Of a stretch of DNA of 42,756 bases, positions 25,524-33,946 are shown piece by piece. Within the stretch, counting starts at the first letter, position 1; each line of letters begins with the position of its first letter. The notes beneath the pieces were generated by a model, which worked only from the letters and a program-made list of their open reading frames with translations, was not told where the DNA came from and searched no databases. The stretch spans positions 1 to 42,756 of the forward strand of contig JAPXOG010000002.1 in the NCBI GenBank assembly GCA_033811555.1. The letters are read 5' to 3'. A program made the position numbers and the translations under genes. The stretch is from EsbW-18 sp033811555. GTDB taxonomy: Bacteria > Patescibacteriota > Minisyncoccia > Phycocordibacterales > EsbW-18.

Positions 25524-26837
25524 CTATTGCTCCGACGGAGTCAATGTAACAGTATCATTTCGCAATGCTGCTTGCGTATATGTGTTTCCAGCATCCCAAA
25601 GCGCCCAGCTAGTTAGACCTGCATCATAAGTCGCTTGTATCTGAGCACGAACCATGTCCGGCGTATAGATTGCACCGAGATCAAAATCCTGCAACCACGG
25701 ACGCATCTGTTGTACATGAATATTACCGTGCCCTTTGTATGCTTGTGTACGCAAATACTCAGCCTCACTTGTTGTTGCCGTTGAGCCCTTTGCATCAGCT
25801 AGCGCCCGTACACGACGTACTGATTCTTCCATAGAATATTTCACAACCTCATATGGAGCAGTGGCAGGTTTTGCTATTCCAATAAATCCAGAGTTATAGT
25901 GAGATGGATACACCATAGGCATTACAAAATTGAAATAAGGCAAAGCTCTTTCAAGCAACTGTCCTATTCCAAGATCATCACGATTTGTTGTCGTATACCC
26001 AAACAAATCCACCGACAGCGCAGGTACATCTTCGTTGTCTTCCCAAGGCCCTGAAAGCTTGTCATACAAATATGCAAAAAATAGTTCAAGAACATCAGCT
26101 TTTGGTTTTCCTTCTGAATGTGTAAAAGCTATATCTTTCATATTTCCATCTGAAGGATATCGAACATAGTCGTAATTAAGCTCGTCAAATCCAATATCGT
26201 ACGATTCACGAGAGAGTTCTACTATATATTCCCAAAATGGACGTGCACCTACATCAATAAAAGGTAAACCCTTATAGTCTGTCCACACAATTGAAGTATC
26301 ACTTGCTTTTTTTACAGCAAGTTCAGGGTGTTGTTTTGAATACAACGGATCCTGAAATACCGTAATGCGACCTATAACATATATCCCCTTTGCATGAAGT
26401 CTTTCAATAAATGATTTCATGTCAAAAGCGCCACACGCTTCTGACACATACGGCGCAAGTTTTGGATTATCTGTCGGAAATGAGATACCTCCAGAAAAAT
26501 CTTTTATATCAATAATTATCGAATTTAGTTCTGTCGCTTCAACTAGCGCAACTATTTTGTCACGAAATGACGGAGTTCCTACAACACACTGCGTCATATA
26601 CACACCCTTCACAACATCAGGGGTCGGCAGGTGAATTACTTTCGGCGCTCGTACTGGTTCTTCCTCTTGCTCTACAAGTACTGAGTGTTCTGTATCCTTC
26701 TCTACACTTGAATATGTATAAGAGAACAATCCTGGCCCACCTACATATCCCAAAAATAAAATCGCCACCACAAAAAGAGGGATAGCTACATACAAAATAA
26801 AAGTTGAACCCGTAGAGCGTGAAGATCGTTTATTCAT
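25524..26837 (-). CDS. DUF4015 (putative glycoside hydrolase, TIM-barrel) membrane-anchored protein
   Basis: A 437-residue protein with a single N-terminal membrane helix (about residues 13-33), short basic cytoplasmic segment and an extracellular barrel. Family motifs: 'VKGVYMTQ', 'NSIIIDIKDFSGGISF', 'GIYVIGRITVFQDP', 'GFDELNYDYVRYPSDG', 'LSVDLFGY' and 'YFNFVMPMVYPSHYNSGF'. DUF4015 is related to glycoside hydrolase barrels; the substrate is unknown, a cell-wall or surface glycan is likely. The start overlaps the upstream small gene's stop by 8 bases; a longer frame to 26891 is rejected. No SD is visible. Confidence 0.9.
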   Translation of the reverse strand: MNKRSSRSTGSTFILYVAIPLFVVAILFLGYVGGPGLFSYTYSSVEKDTEHSVLVEQEEEPVRAPKVIHLPTPDVVKGVYMTQCVVGTPSFRDKIVALVEATELNSIIIDIKDFSGGISFPTDNPKLAPYVSEACGAFDMKSFIERLHAKGIYVIGRITVFQDPLYSKQHPELAVKKASDTSIVWTDYKGLPFIDVGARPFWEYIVELSRESYDIGFDELNYDYVRYPSDGNMKDIAFTHSEGKPKADVLELFFAYLYDKLSGPWEDNEDVPALSVDLFGYTTTNRDDLGIGQLLERALPYFNFVMPMVYPSHYNSGFIGIAKPATAPYEVVKYSMEESVRRVRALADAKGSTATTSEAEYLRTQAYKGHGNIHVQQMRPWLQDFDLGAIYTPDMVRAQIQATYDAGLTSWALWDAGNTYTQAALRNDTVTLTPSEQ

Positions 26838-27012
26838 GTGTTTCTGAAGAGGTTGCTTTATGGCCATATCTGGCATATAAACCCCACCCAATTAACAACA
26901 ATCCGATTCCAGCTGACAGCCATTGCTTCCACACCAGAGGAATCCCTACAATCTGTATTACCGCAAGTACAGTGCCTACTCCTAAAACAAAACTCGCATA
27001 ATATGTTTGCAT
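26830..27012 (-). CDS. 60-residue two-helix membrane protein
   Basis: ATG 27012 starts a 60-residue protein with two membrane helices (residues about 5-22 and 30-47) and an acidic tail. The start is set by a strong promoter (27020-27048) whose -10 ends 7 bases before it, so the upstream ATG at 27048 cannot be used. The 3' end overlaps the DUF4015 gene by 8 bases, so the two are co-expressed. No family is recognised; a partner role for the anchored hydrolase is inference. Confidence 0.65.
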   Translation of the reverse strand: MQTYYASFVLGVGTVLAVIQIVGIPLVWKQWLSAGIGLLLIGWGLYARYGHKATSSETHE

Positions 27013-27019
27013 GACACAC

Positions 27020-27048
27020 AGTATAACGCCAAGTGCATCGTTTAACAA
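27020..27048 (-). promoter_or_regulatory. Promoter giving a leaderless mRNA for the small membrane protein-DUF4015 operon
   Basis: TTGTTA (27043-27048), 17-base spacer, TATACT (27020-27025) on the minus strand, then 7 bases to the ATG at 27012. Transcription should begin at or within a base or two of the start codon. Confidence 0.65.
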
Positions 27049-27060
27049 AATTCTCTCTCC

Positions 27061-27765
27061 CTATTTACCCTCCACAATCACAACAAATTCACCTTTTTGC
27101 TTTTCTTTATTTTCTTCAAAATATTTGAGTATCTCTTGTGCTGTTCCTCGTACGATTTCTTCGTAAATTTTGGTTAATTCACGAGCAACAACTATAGATC
27201 TCTTATCCAATTCACCTGAATCATGAAAAAGTTCTGCAAGAGAAGCAAGCGTCTTCATAATACGGTGTGGAGATTCATAAAAAATGGTTGCACGCTTACT
27301 CTCCTTAATTTCTCTAAATAGCGTCTGCCGTCCTTTTTTATGAGGTAAAAATCCTAAGAAAACAAAATCAGATATAGGCAAACCTGCAATTGAAAGTGCT
27401 GTAGTGAGAGCTGAAGGTCCAGGAATTGCTTCAATACGCACATCAGGAATTCTCTCTCTCACCTTTGCTACAACAACAGATCCGGGATCCGAAACCCCTG
27501 GTGTGCCTGCATCAGTTACCAATCCAACCTTCTTTCCTTCTGTAAGAGCTCCTACCACAGAACCAACTTTTGCATGTTCAGTTCGGGCATTTAGAGATGT
27601 CGTGCGAGTTGTTATGTTGTACTTATCAAGAAGTCGTTTTGTAACGCGCGTATCCTCGCAAAAAATAACATCACATTCCTCAAGTACACGAAGTGCACGA
27701 AGCGTAACATCTTCCAGGTTTCCTATCGGTGTACCAACAACAAATAAAGTTCCTATCGTTTGCAT
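27061..27765 (-). CDS. rsmI: RsmI, 16S rRNA C1402 2'-O-methyltransferase
   Basis: A 234-residue tetrapyrrole-methylase-fold protein with the RsmI signature: TPIGNLEDVTLRALRVLEECDVIFCEDTR at the N-terminus, 'DAGTPGVSDPG' near residue 80, 'IPGPSALTTALSIAGLP' and 'YESPHRIMKTL'. It 2'-O-methylates C1402 in the decoding region of 16S rRNA. ATG 27765 fits the family start; the open frame to 27933 runs through the terminator of the next gene. Promoter: TTGCTT (27798-27803), 17-base spacer, TACACT (27775-27780), then 9 bases to the ATG, so the leader is at most a few bases. No SD is present. Confidence 0.97.
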   Translation of the reverse strand: MQTIGTLFVVGTPIGNLEDVTLRALRVLEECDVIFCEDTRVTKRLLDKYNITTRTTSLNARTEHAKVGSVVGALTEGKKVGLVTDAGTPGVSDPGSVVVAKVRERIPDVRIEAIPGPSALTTALSIAGLPISDFVFLGFLPHKKGRQTLFREIKESKRATIFYESPHRIMKTLASLAELFHDSGELDKRSIVVARELTKIYEEIVRGTAQEILKYFEENKEKQKGEFVVIVEGK

Positions 27766-27774
27766 AATAACGGA

Positions 27775-27803
27775 AGTGTAAAAAGCATTTACTAAAAAAG
27801 CAA
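27775..27803 (-). promoter_or_regulatory. Promoter of rsmI (near-leaderless)
   Basis: On the minus strand TTGCTT, 17 bases, TACACT, 9 bases before the rsmI ATG. The -35 lies in the T-run of the preceding terminator. Confidence 0.5.
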
Positions 27804-27825
27804 TGGCGCCCCCGCTGGGGGCGCC
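27798..27825 (-). terminator. GC-rich terminator after the 246-residue gene
   Basis: GGCGCCCCC (27805-27813), GCT loop, GGGGGCGCC (27817-27825), followed on the minus strand by ATTGCTTTTTT. It starts 13 bases after the stop at 27839. Confidence 0.85.
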
Positions 27826-27838
27826 TAAGAAAGAACTA

Positions 27839-28579
27839 TCATTCAGAGTGGTGCATATGCTCTGCTGTCTCATCGAAGAGCAGAGCACGCTCCAGACAGT
27901 CACTTGCCTCCCGAGCACGATCGGCTCGGGCATACAAAATCCCTAGATGGCGGAACGCTCGCGCATGACGGCGCAAGCGGTTTGATGACCGAGCGTCACT
28001 TCCTCCAGTGAGAATCTCGGCTTCATGGGCCATCTGAGTGGCCTCATGAATCGCCTTGATTGACACGGGAGAATCTCCCATCACCCGAAGAAATATATCC
28101 GCACGTGCTATTAAGAAAAACACGTGCGTGTAGCAGACAGGTGAAGATAGATAACGGATGATGCACAATCCGTCATAAATTGCTTCTTCTGCCTGCTCCA
28201 ACCTCCTCTTCGAGCTCCAAGGATAGTTCGCAACAGCACGACAAATACGCTGCCGCGTATCACACGCCGAGACATTCATATTCCCGCGTGTGACATTATC
28301 CCAGAGCAAGTCAGAAGTTTTGGCCGCAGACATTAGCCTCTGAAAAACAGATATTCTCCAGAAAATCTTGTGAATCATCAAGTGAGATTTCTCGTGCCGG
28401 ACAAGAGCTGATCCAGCTGATGCGTAATATGCCCCTGAGAGCATATCGGTCGCATACTGCCACTCTTCGTTCGTTGGATCATATTCTCGACGGACGTATC
28501 TTTCCATTTCCCGCAAATGAGCGCGAAAAACAGAAAACTCGCTCGCCCACCGCAAGTCCATCCAATCGTTTAAAATCAA
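27839..28579 (-). CDS. Helical (TPR-like) protein of unknown function with TTG start
   Basis: A 246-residue mostly helical protein. The start is a TTG at 28579: AGGAGG lies 5 bases upstream, whereas the first ATG (28561) is 22 bases from it. The C-terminal part ('RSSNRLRRHARAFRHLGILYARADRAREASDCLERALLF') reads like one or two TPR repeats; 'SALVRHEKSHLMIHKIFWRI' and 'AEEAIYDGLCIIRYL' are further helices. No family is recognised. It is rich in Arg and Ala codons, more GC-rich than murC and rsmI next to it. It has its own promoter (28636-28664), a leader hairpin (28603-28618) and terminator, and so is an independent unit inserted between murC and rsmI. Confidence 0.68.
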   Translation of the reverse strand: MILNDWMDLRWASEFSVFRAHLREMERYVRREYDPTNEEWQYATDMLSGAYYASAGSALVRHEKSHLMIHKIFWRISVFQRLMSAAKTSDLLWDNVTRGNMNVSACDTRQRICRAVANYPWSSKRRLEQAEEAIYDGLCIIRYLSSPVCYTHVFFLIARADIFLRVMGDSPVSIKAIHEATQMAHEAEILTGGSDARSSNRLRRHARAFRHLGILYARADRAREASDCLERALLFDETAEHMHHSE

Positions 28580-28602
28580 AACTACCTCCTCTCATGTTCA
28601 AA

Positions 28603-28618
28603 GCGTGAGAATTCACGC
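28603..28618 (-). promoter_or_regulatory. 5' leader hairpin before the SD
   Basis: GCGTGA (28603-28608), 4-base loop, TCACGC (28613-28618), about 10 bases after the predicted transcription start and 13 bases before the AGGAGG. May stabilise the mRNA or keep the SD exposed. Confidence 0.4.
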
Positions 28619-28635
28619 AGTTTCATCCGCCGAGA

Positions 28636-28664
28636 ACTATAGTCAGCAAGATATAAAAAGTCAA
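28636..28664 (-). promoter_or_regulatory. Strong promoter of the 246-residue gene
   Basis: TTGACT (28659-28664), 17-base spacer, TATAGT (28636-28641) on the minus strand. The -35 box contains the TGA stop codon of murC. The same two boxes and spacing occur at 42243-42271. Confidence 0.75.
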
Positions 28665-29974
28665 TTAATCAAACCTGTACCAGAAGAACCTAACAAACGT
28701 TCTCCCACCATATAAATATCTCCTGCCCCCATTGAGATTACGATATCTTTTGAATCTATACCACGAGCAAGAACTCGCGTAAGAGCGTCAAGAGAATCAT
28801 ATGATTCAACTCTACCTCCATACTGCCGAATGGCATCACCAAGCATATGGTGTGAAATTGAAGAATCAAGTTCCTCACGTGCTGCGTAAATAGGAGCAAG
28901 TAAGAGACGGTCAGCATAATGAAAACTGTCTATAAAATCGTCAAATAACGTTTTAGTGCGTGAGAATAAGTGTGGTTGAAAAGCAATGTTAAGTCGACGT
29001 TCAGGAAACTGTTTCCTAAAACCAGCGAGAGTTGCTTTGATCTCACTTGGGTGGTGTGCGTAATCGTCATATATTTCTGTACCTCGGGTCGTTCGTCCTT
29101 TATACTCAGAGCGCCTCCAAGTTCCTGAAAACCGAGCAAGTGCTCGATTCACTTCTTCGTCTGATATGTTGAAATATTGAGCAACAGCATGTGCTGCTGC
29201 CGCATTTCTCTGGTTGTGTTGTCCAAACACAAACAACTCTCTCTGCTCGTCATACAACGACATATAATTAATCACTGTAGCTTGAGCTTTTGAAACTACC
29301 TCAGCAACATTTGGATCGGAAATATCGCATACAATTGCTCCGTGTGAAGGTACTTTGCGCACTAGTTCTCGGAATGCACTCTTTATGTCTTCAAGATCTC
29401 TATAGTAATCAAGGTGATCTTCATCTATATTTGTTATTACTAGAACATCAGGAAACAAGTTGAGAAATGAACGTTTGTACTCACACGCCTCAACCACAAA
29501 CCTTTTCGGATGCCCTGCAACAAAATTACTTCTACCTCCAGACAATAATGAGCCGACAATAACTGTAGGGTTTACAGATTCATTTAACACTTCAGCTACC
29601 ATTGCAGTTGTTGTGGTCTTGCCATGCGTCCCCGACACCGCAACGGTAAATGTGTCCTTTGTCATAAGCCCCAACGCTTCAGGGTAAGTCAAAGTAGGAA
29701 TTCCAAGTTTACGTGCTTGTACTAGCTCAGTATTATCGTTAGATATTGCTGGAGAATATATAACGGCATCCGCAAATATTGGCACATGATGTTCATCGTG
29801 TCCTGGGCGTACACGAACGCCCTCGCGCTCAAGTTCACGCGTTAATTTAGTTAGTTCACGATCAGAACCCGATACGTGCTTACCTCGATTCTTCATCAAT
29901 CGTGCAAGTGCAGAAATACCTATTCCACCGATACCGATAAAATGAATATGTTTTGCTGAGTCAAAAATTTCCAT
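28661..29974 (-). CDS. murC: MurC, UDP-N-acetylmuramate-L-alanine ligase
   Basis: A 437-residue Mur ligase that adds L-Ala to UDP-MurNAc. Motifs: 'IHFIGIGGIGISALARLM' (UDP-binding) at the N-terminus, ATP P-loop 'VSGTHGKTTTTAMVAEVL' near residue 112, 'ITNIDEDHLDYY', 'FGQHNQRNAAAAHAVA', and 'IYDDYAHHPSEIKATL'. The ATG at 29974 is preferred over an in-frame TTG at 29983. It lies 9 bases after the alr stop and probably shares its transcript, giving the order tRNA-Leu, alr, murC: the pathway's L-/D-Ala steps together. No SD is visible. Confidence 0.97.
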   Translation of the reverse strand: MEIFDSAKHIHFIGIGGIGISALARLMKNRGKHVSGSDRELTKLTRELEREGVRVRPGHDEHHVPIFADAVIYSPAISNDNTELVQARKLGIPTLTYPEALGLMTKDTFTVAVSGTHGKTTTTAMVAEVLNESVNPTVIVGSLLSGGRSNFVAGHPKRFVVEACEYKRSFLNLFPDVLVITNIDEDHLDYYRDLEDIKSAFRELVRKVPSHGAIVCDISDPNVAEVVSKAQATVINYMSLYDEQRELFVFGQHNQRNAAAAHAVAQYFNISDEEVNRALARFSGTWRRSEYKGRTTRGTEIYDDYAHHPSEIKATLAGFRKQFPERRLNIAFQPHLFSRTKTLFDDFIDSFHYADRLLLAPIYAAREELDSSISHHMLGDAIRQYGGRVESYDSLDALTRVLARGIDSKDIVISMGAGDIYMVGERLLGSSGTGLIN

Positions 29975-29983
29975 ATATAACAA

Positions 29984-31141
29984 CTATACCACGACACGTT
30001 TTAGTGATGTTGGTATGTGTACCAAAATATCATATGGAATTGTATCGCAAATTCTAGCAATATTTTTTATAGAGTTTGGAGCTTGATCTATGCTACTTAT
30101 TACTTCCACAATATCTCCTTCTTTCACGTTCGGTACTTCGGTTGCATCAACAGTCATCATATTCATAGAAACACGCCCAATAATCTGACACTCAATACCA
30201 CCTATACGCACAAATCCTGAGTTAGAAAGGCGACGATCTATACCTTCATAGTAACCTACTGGAATTGTAGCAACGATAGTTTCTCGTGTTGCAGTCCATG
30301 TGTTGTTGTATCCAACTGTTTCGCCTATATGAACAGTACGAACAGCCGTAACTATAGTTTTCATTGAAAGAACCGGTATAAGTCCTGATATATCATCGGA
30401 AATTCCGTAAAGTCCAATACCAAGTCTACTAACATTAGCGTCTATGTGTTGCAAATACCGAATGCCAGCAGTTGCCGACAAATGAAAAAACTCGGTGTTA
30501 GGAAACGTATTGCGCCATTTTTTTGAAATGTCATTCCATATGGCAATTTGACGTTTTGTATGTATATCTTCTTCTCCATCCGAATCAGATAGATGCGAAC
30601 ATATACCGGTAACTTGCATCTGAGGATGTTTATGTACAATATCTATAACTTCGTAAAGTTCGTTTGGCATAATGCCTTGTCTGTGCATTCCAATATCAAA
30701 TTTCAAATGAAATGTTGTTGGAATTATTGTATTTGAAAGTGCACGTAACTGAGATATTGAGCTAACACAGAACGCCACATTACTCATACTGTTTTCCAAA
30801 ATATTTTCTGTAATGGTGTATCCAATAACAAGTATTGGTGAAATTATATTTTCGTTACGCAACCTTAGTGCCTCATAGTACGAATCAACCACCAAAAATC
30901 GTACGCCATGAAGCCCATCTACAATACGCGCCACTTCAACTAGTCCGTGCCCATAAGCATTTGCCTTCAGCACAGGTGCAATACCACGCAAATAATTTGA
31001 ACTTCCATTTTGTGATTTAACTTCTGAAAGTTTCAAAAAATATTCAAGATTATGTTTGAGTGCGTCACGCGAAATCTCTACTTGTACAAGTGGTTTGTAA
31101 GAGAAACGTCGCGCTCTCAGAAAACGAAAAAAAGATCTCAT
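29984..31141 (-). CDS. alr: Alanine racemase
   Basis: A 385-residue fold-type III PLP enzyme that makes D-Ala for peptidoglycan. The PLP lysine lies in 'PVLKANAYGHGL' (about residue 59) and the second catalytic Tyr in 'GETVGYNNTW' in the C-terminal domain; 'LKFDIGMHRQGI' and 'SRLGIGLYG' are family signatures. The start at 31141 is only one base after the 3' end of tRNA-Leu; the longer frame (to 31183) is antisense-free but lies within the tRNA and is rejected. No other ATG precedes the conserved 'VEISRDALKHNL'. Release of the tRNA would leave a leaderless mRNA. Confidence 0.95.
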   Translation of the reverse strand: MRSFFRFLRARRFSYKPLVQVEISRDALKHNLEYFLKLSEVKSQNGSSNYLRGIAPVLKANAYGHGLVEVARIVDGLHGVRFLVVDSYYEALRLRNENIISPILVIGYTITENILENSMSNVAFCVSSISQLRALSNTIIPTTFHLKFDIGMHRQGIMPNELYEVIDIVHKHPQMQVTGICSHLSDSDGEEDIHTKRQIAIWNDISKKWRNTFPNTEFFHLSATAGIRYLQHIDANVSRLGIGLYGISDDISGLIPVLSMKTIVTAVRTVHIGETVGYNNTWTATRETIVATIPVGYYEGIDRRLSNSGFVRIGGIECQIIGRVSMNMMTVDATEVPNVKEGDIVEVISSIDQAPNSIKNIARICDTIPYDILVHIPTSLKRVVV

Positions 31142-31142
31142 G

Positions 31143-31226
31143 TGGGCGAGAGAGGACTTGAACCTCCATGGGATTACTCCCACAGCGCCCTGAACGCTGC
31201 GTGTCTACCAATTTCACCACTCGCCC
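31143..31226 (-). tRNA. tRNA-Leu (anticodon CAG)
   Basis: 84 bases. Acceptor GGGCGAG pairs with CTCGCCC, discriminator A; anticodon stem CAGCG/CGCTG with loop TTCAGGG, anticodon CAG; long variable arm (GTGGGAGTAATCCCAT) typical of class II tRNA; T loop TTCAAGT. The CCA end is not encoded. A GATAAT -10-like box lies 12 bases upstream. The alr start codon begins one base after the discriminator. Confidence 0.95.
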
Positions 31227-31351
31227 TAACAAAAGAATATTATCAAAAACCATTGAAAATGGTAATTTATTGACTCGTTAAATTTATGGTTAATCGTAGG
31301 ACTCAATATTTTCTTTTTGCCTAATTCTTGGTATAGTGCAAGCAATAAAGC

Positions 31352-31425
31352 GCGCGTGTAGCTCAGCTGGTTAGAGCACGTCACTGATAATGACGAGGCC
31401 GAAGGTTCAAGTCCTTCCACGCGCA
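31352..31425 (+). tRNA. tRNA-Ile (anticodon GAT)
   Basis: 74 bases. Acceptor GCGCGTG pairs with CACGCGC, discriminator A; anticodon stem CGTCA/TGACG with loop CTGATAA, anticodon GAT (reads AUC/AUU); T stem GAAGG/CCTTC. No encoded CCA. TATAGT at 31332-31337 may be the -10. It points away from, and is not co-transcribed with, the 16S gene. Confidence 0.95.
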
Positions 31426-31563
31426 CATATATTCAAAATTGTTTTTGCCTCCTAATGTTTTATTAGTAGGTTACCTAATATTTTCTACTATACCCTACAC
31501 ATGATTAAATTTCATTTTCAGTTTTGGAAGCGTCTATAGTTACTGCTCATTTTTAACTTTTCC

Positions 31564-31815
31564 TCAACTTCTAAAGAACCCGACTATACACATATTAAAT
31601 ACACAATAAAAAAGAGAACCGCCCGGGGGCGGCTCTTCATCGCTTGGTGGAGGAGGGATCCTCCCCCTATAAACTCTGATTCTCACTCCTTTCGGGAGTG
31701 AGAATGTCTCATCCTCATCCCCATCATCGTCGGGGGGAGGTATGACTGAATCCACTAGTCTGGTCATCAGCCAAGCAACCAGAGCCAACATCACAATCAT
31801 AACTAAATGAAACAT
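31564..31815 (-). CDS. Short Pro/Asp-rich single-pass membrane protein; frame runs through a terminator
   Basis: ATG 31815 has a strong SD (AAAGGAGG, 6-base gap) and a strong promoter (31840-31868), so expression is credible. Residues 1-21 form a membrane helix, followed by 'PPPDDDGDEDE' and 'PPPPSDEEPPPGG'. The last ~25 codons are read through a GC hairpin and T-run that look like the gene's own terminator (31609-31635); a TGA in another frame lies just before the hairpin. The gene may therefore have lost its stop by an indel, or the reading of the tail may be correct. The function is unknown. Confidence 0.55.
   Translation of the reverse strand: MFHLVMIVMLALVAWLMTRLVDSVIPPPDDDGDEDETFSLPKGVRIRVYRGRIPPPPSDEEPPPGGSLFYCVFNMCIVGFFRS
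31609..31635 (-). terminator. Terminator inside the 3' part of the Pro-rich ORF
   Basis: On the minus strand GAGCCGCC (plus 31628-31635) pairs with GGCGGTTC (plus 31616-31623; one wobble), CCCG loop, followed by TCTTTTTT. Confidence 0.75.
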
Positions 31816-31839
31816 TTTTTGCCTCCTTTCTAATAGCAA

Positions 31840-31868
31840 TATATATCATATTAAAATATTTTTGTCAA
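31840..31868 (-). promoter_or_regulatory. Promoter of the Pro-rich membrane protein gene
   Basis: TTGACA (31863-31868), 17-base spacer, TATATA (31840-31845) on the minus strand, giving a leader of about 20 bases that contains AAAGGAGG. Confidence 0.7.
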
Positions 31869-31870
31869 AA

Positions 31871-31906
31871 TAACATAAAACCGCCCTATTGGGCGGTTTT
31901 ATGTTA
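31871..31906. terminator. Bidirectional terminator after the 16S rRNA transcript
   Basis: A 16-bp perfect stem, TAACATAAAACCGCCC (31871-31886) with GGGCGGTTTTATGTTA (31891-31906), loop TATT. Its upper edge overlaps the rRNA processing stalk by two bases. It ends the 16S transcript with no tRNA or 23S gene in between. Confidence 0.88.
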
Positions 31907-31932
31907 ATCATATTTTTTCTTTTGTTCTGCTC
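31905..31932 (-). other. Pre-16S processing stalk, 3' (trailer) strand
   Basis: These 28 bases pair with 33597-33624 in the leader at 27 of 28 positions (one C-A mismatch), enclosing the 16S rRNA in a long RNase III-type stalk. Confidence 0.8.
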
Positions 31933-32052
31933 TATCGGAGTCTTTCCTCCGAGTCGTCAGACATAGTTTAAGGATTTATGTCCATCCATCGCATGTTCAA
32001 TTGAGACATACGATATCGACCGCCTAGATTCCAACAAAAAGTTAGAACGATT

Positions 32053-32065
<13 letters not shown>
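31933..32065 (-). other. Structured tail between 16S helix 45 and the processing stalk, lacking an anti-SD
   Basis: Successive hairpins on the rRNA strand: 32028-32048 (8 bp, loop TTTTT), 31988-32014 (9 bp), 31960-31982 (6 bp, GACATA/TATGTC) and 31935-31952 (6 bp, TCGGAG/CTCCGA). No CCTCC occurs on the rRNA strand anywhere in the interval. The mature 16S 3' end must lie within or at the border of this stretch. Confidence 0.65.
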
Positions 32066-33570
<1,505 letters not shown>

Positions 33571-33856
33571 AAGTGAAATAGAAATTCCACTCTTTCGAGC
33601 AGAACAAAAGAAAAAATGTGATTAGTTTTTTTCTTCGTTCTAAATATTTTGTCCTTCGAAGCAAACTGTACTAATGTCTGCTTCAAATAGACGGGAAGTT
33701 AAATTCTGTTTTTGTAAATAAATACAGAAGTCAACGTTGCGTACGACCGCGGTGACAGCCGTACGACTTTTGTTTTTTTAAATTATCAAGGTGCTTCTTT
33801 TACCTCAACAATCTTTTCAAATATTTTAACTCAAAAAGATCGCCAATGGAGAATTC
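33571..33856 (-). other. 16S rRNA leader
   Basis: No gene here. It holds the 5' strand of the processing stalk (33597-33624), a hairpin built on CGTACG repeats (33740-33765), and a GAAGCA/TGCTTC hairpin around 33660-33690. No classical boxA antitermination sequence was recognised. Confidence 0.6.
33597..33624 (-). other. Pre-16S processing stalk, 5' (leader) strand
   Basis: Pairs with 31905-31932 (27 of 28 positions). It ends about 26 bases before the predicted mature 5' end of 16S rRNA. Confidence 0.8.
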
Positions 33857-33884
33857 ATTATATTCAAAAAAACCCCCATGTCAA
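33857..33884 (-). promoter_or_regulatory. Consensus promoter of the 16S rRNA gene
   Basis: On the minus strand TTGACA (33879-33884), 16-base spacer and TATAAT (33857-33862): both boxes match the sigma70 consensus at all positions. Predicted start near 33850, about 280 bases before mature 16S. Confidence 0.9.
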
Positions 33885-33905
33885 GCTTTGTTTTGAATAG
33901 CAAAA

Positions 33906-33936
33906 CAAAAAAGCCTCTTTTATTGAGGCTTTTTTG
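33906..33936. terminator. Bidirectional terminator between the PG-binding gene and the rRNA promoter
   Basis: CAAAAAAGCCTC (33906-33917), TTTTATT loop, GAGGCTTTTTTG (33925-33936); T-runs on both strands. It lies 10 bases after the stop at 33947. Confidence 0.88.
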
Positions 33937-33946
33937 TTAGGAAAAA

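Noticed and set aside
31052..31273. 73-residue plus-strand frame over tRNA-Leu
   Set aside because: The 'GLEPP' type sequence is antisense to the tRNA gene, a well-known false ORF.
31226..31426. 66-residue minus-strand frame over tRNA-Ile(GAT)
   Set aside because: Antisense translation of the tRNA ('GLEPSASSLSVTCSNQLSYTRA' pattern).
31939..31947. ACTCC/ATCCTT in the 16S tail as the displaced anti-SD
   Set aside because: Both lie in hairpin stems or loops and do not give CCTCC; recorded only as weak candidates.
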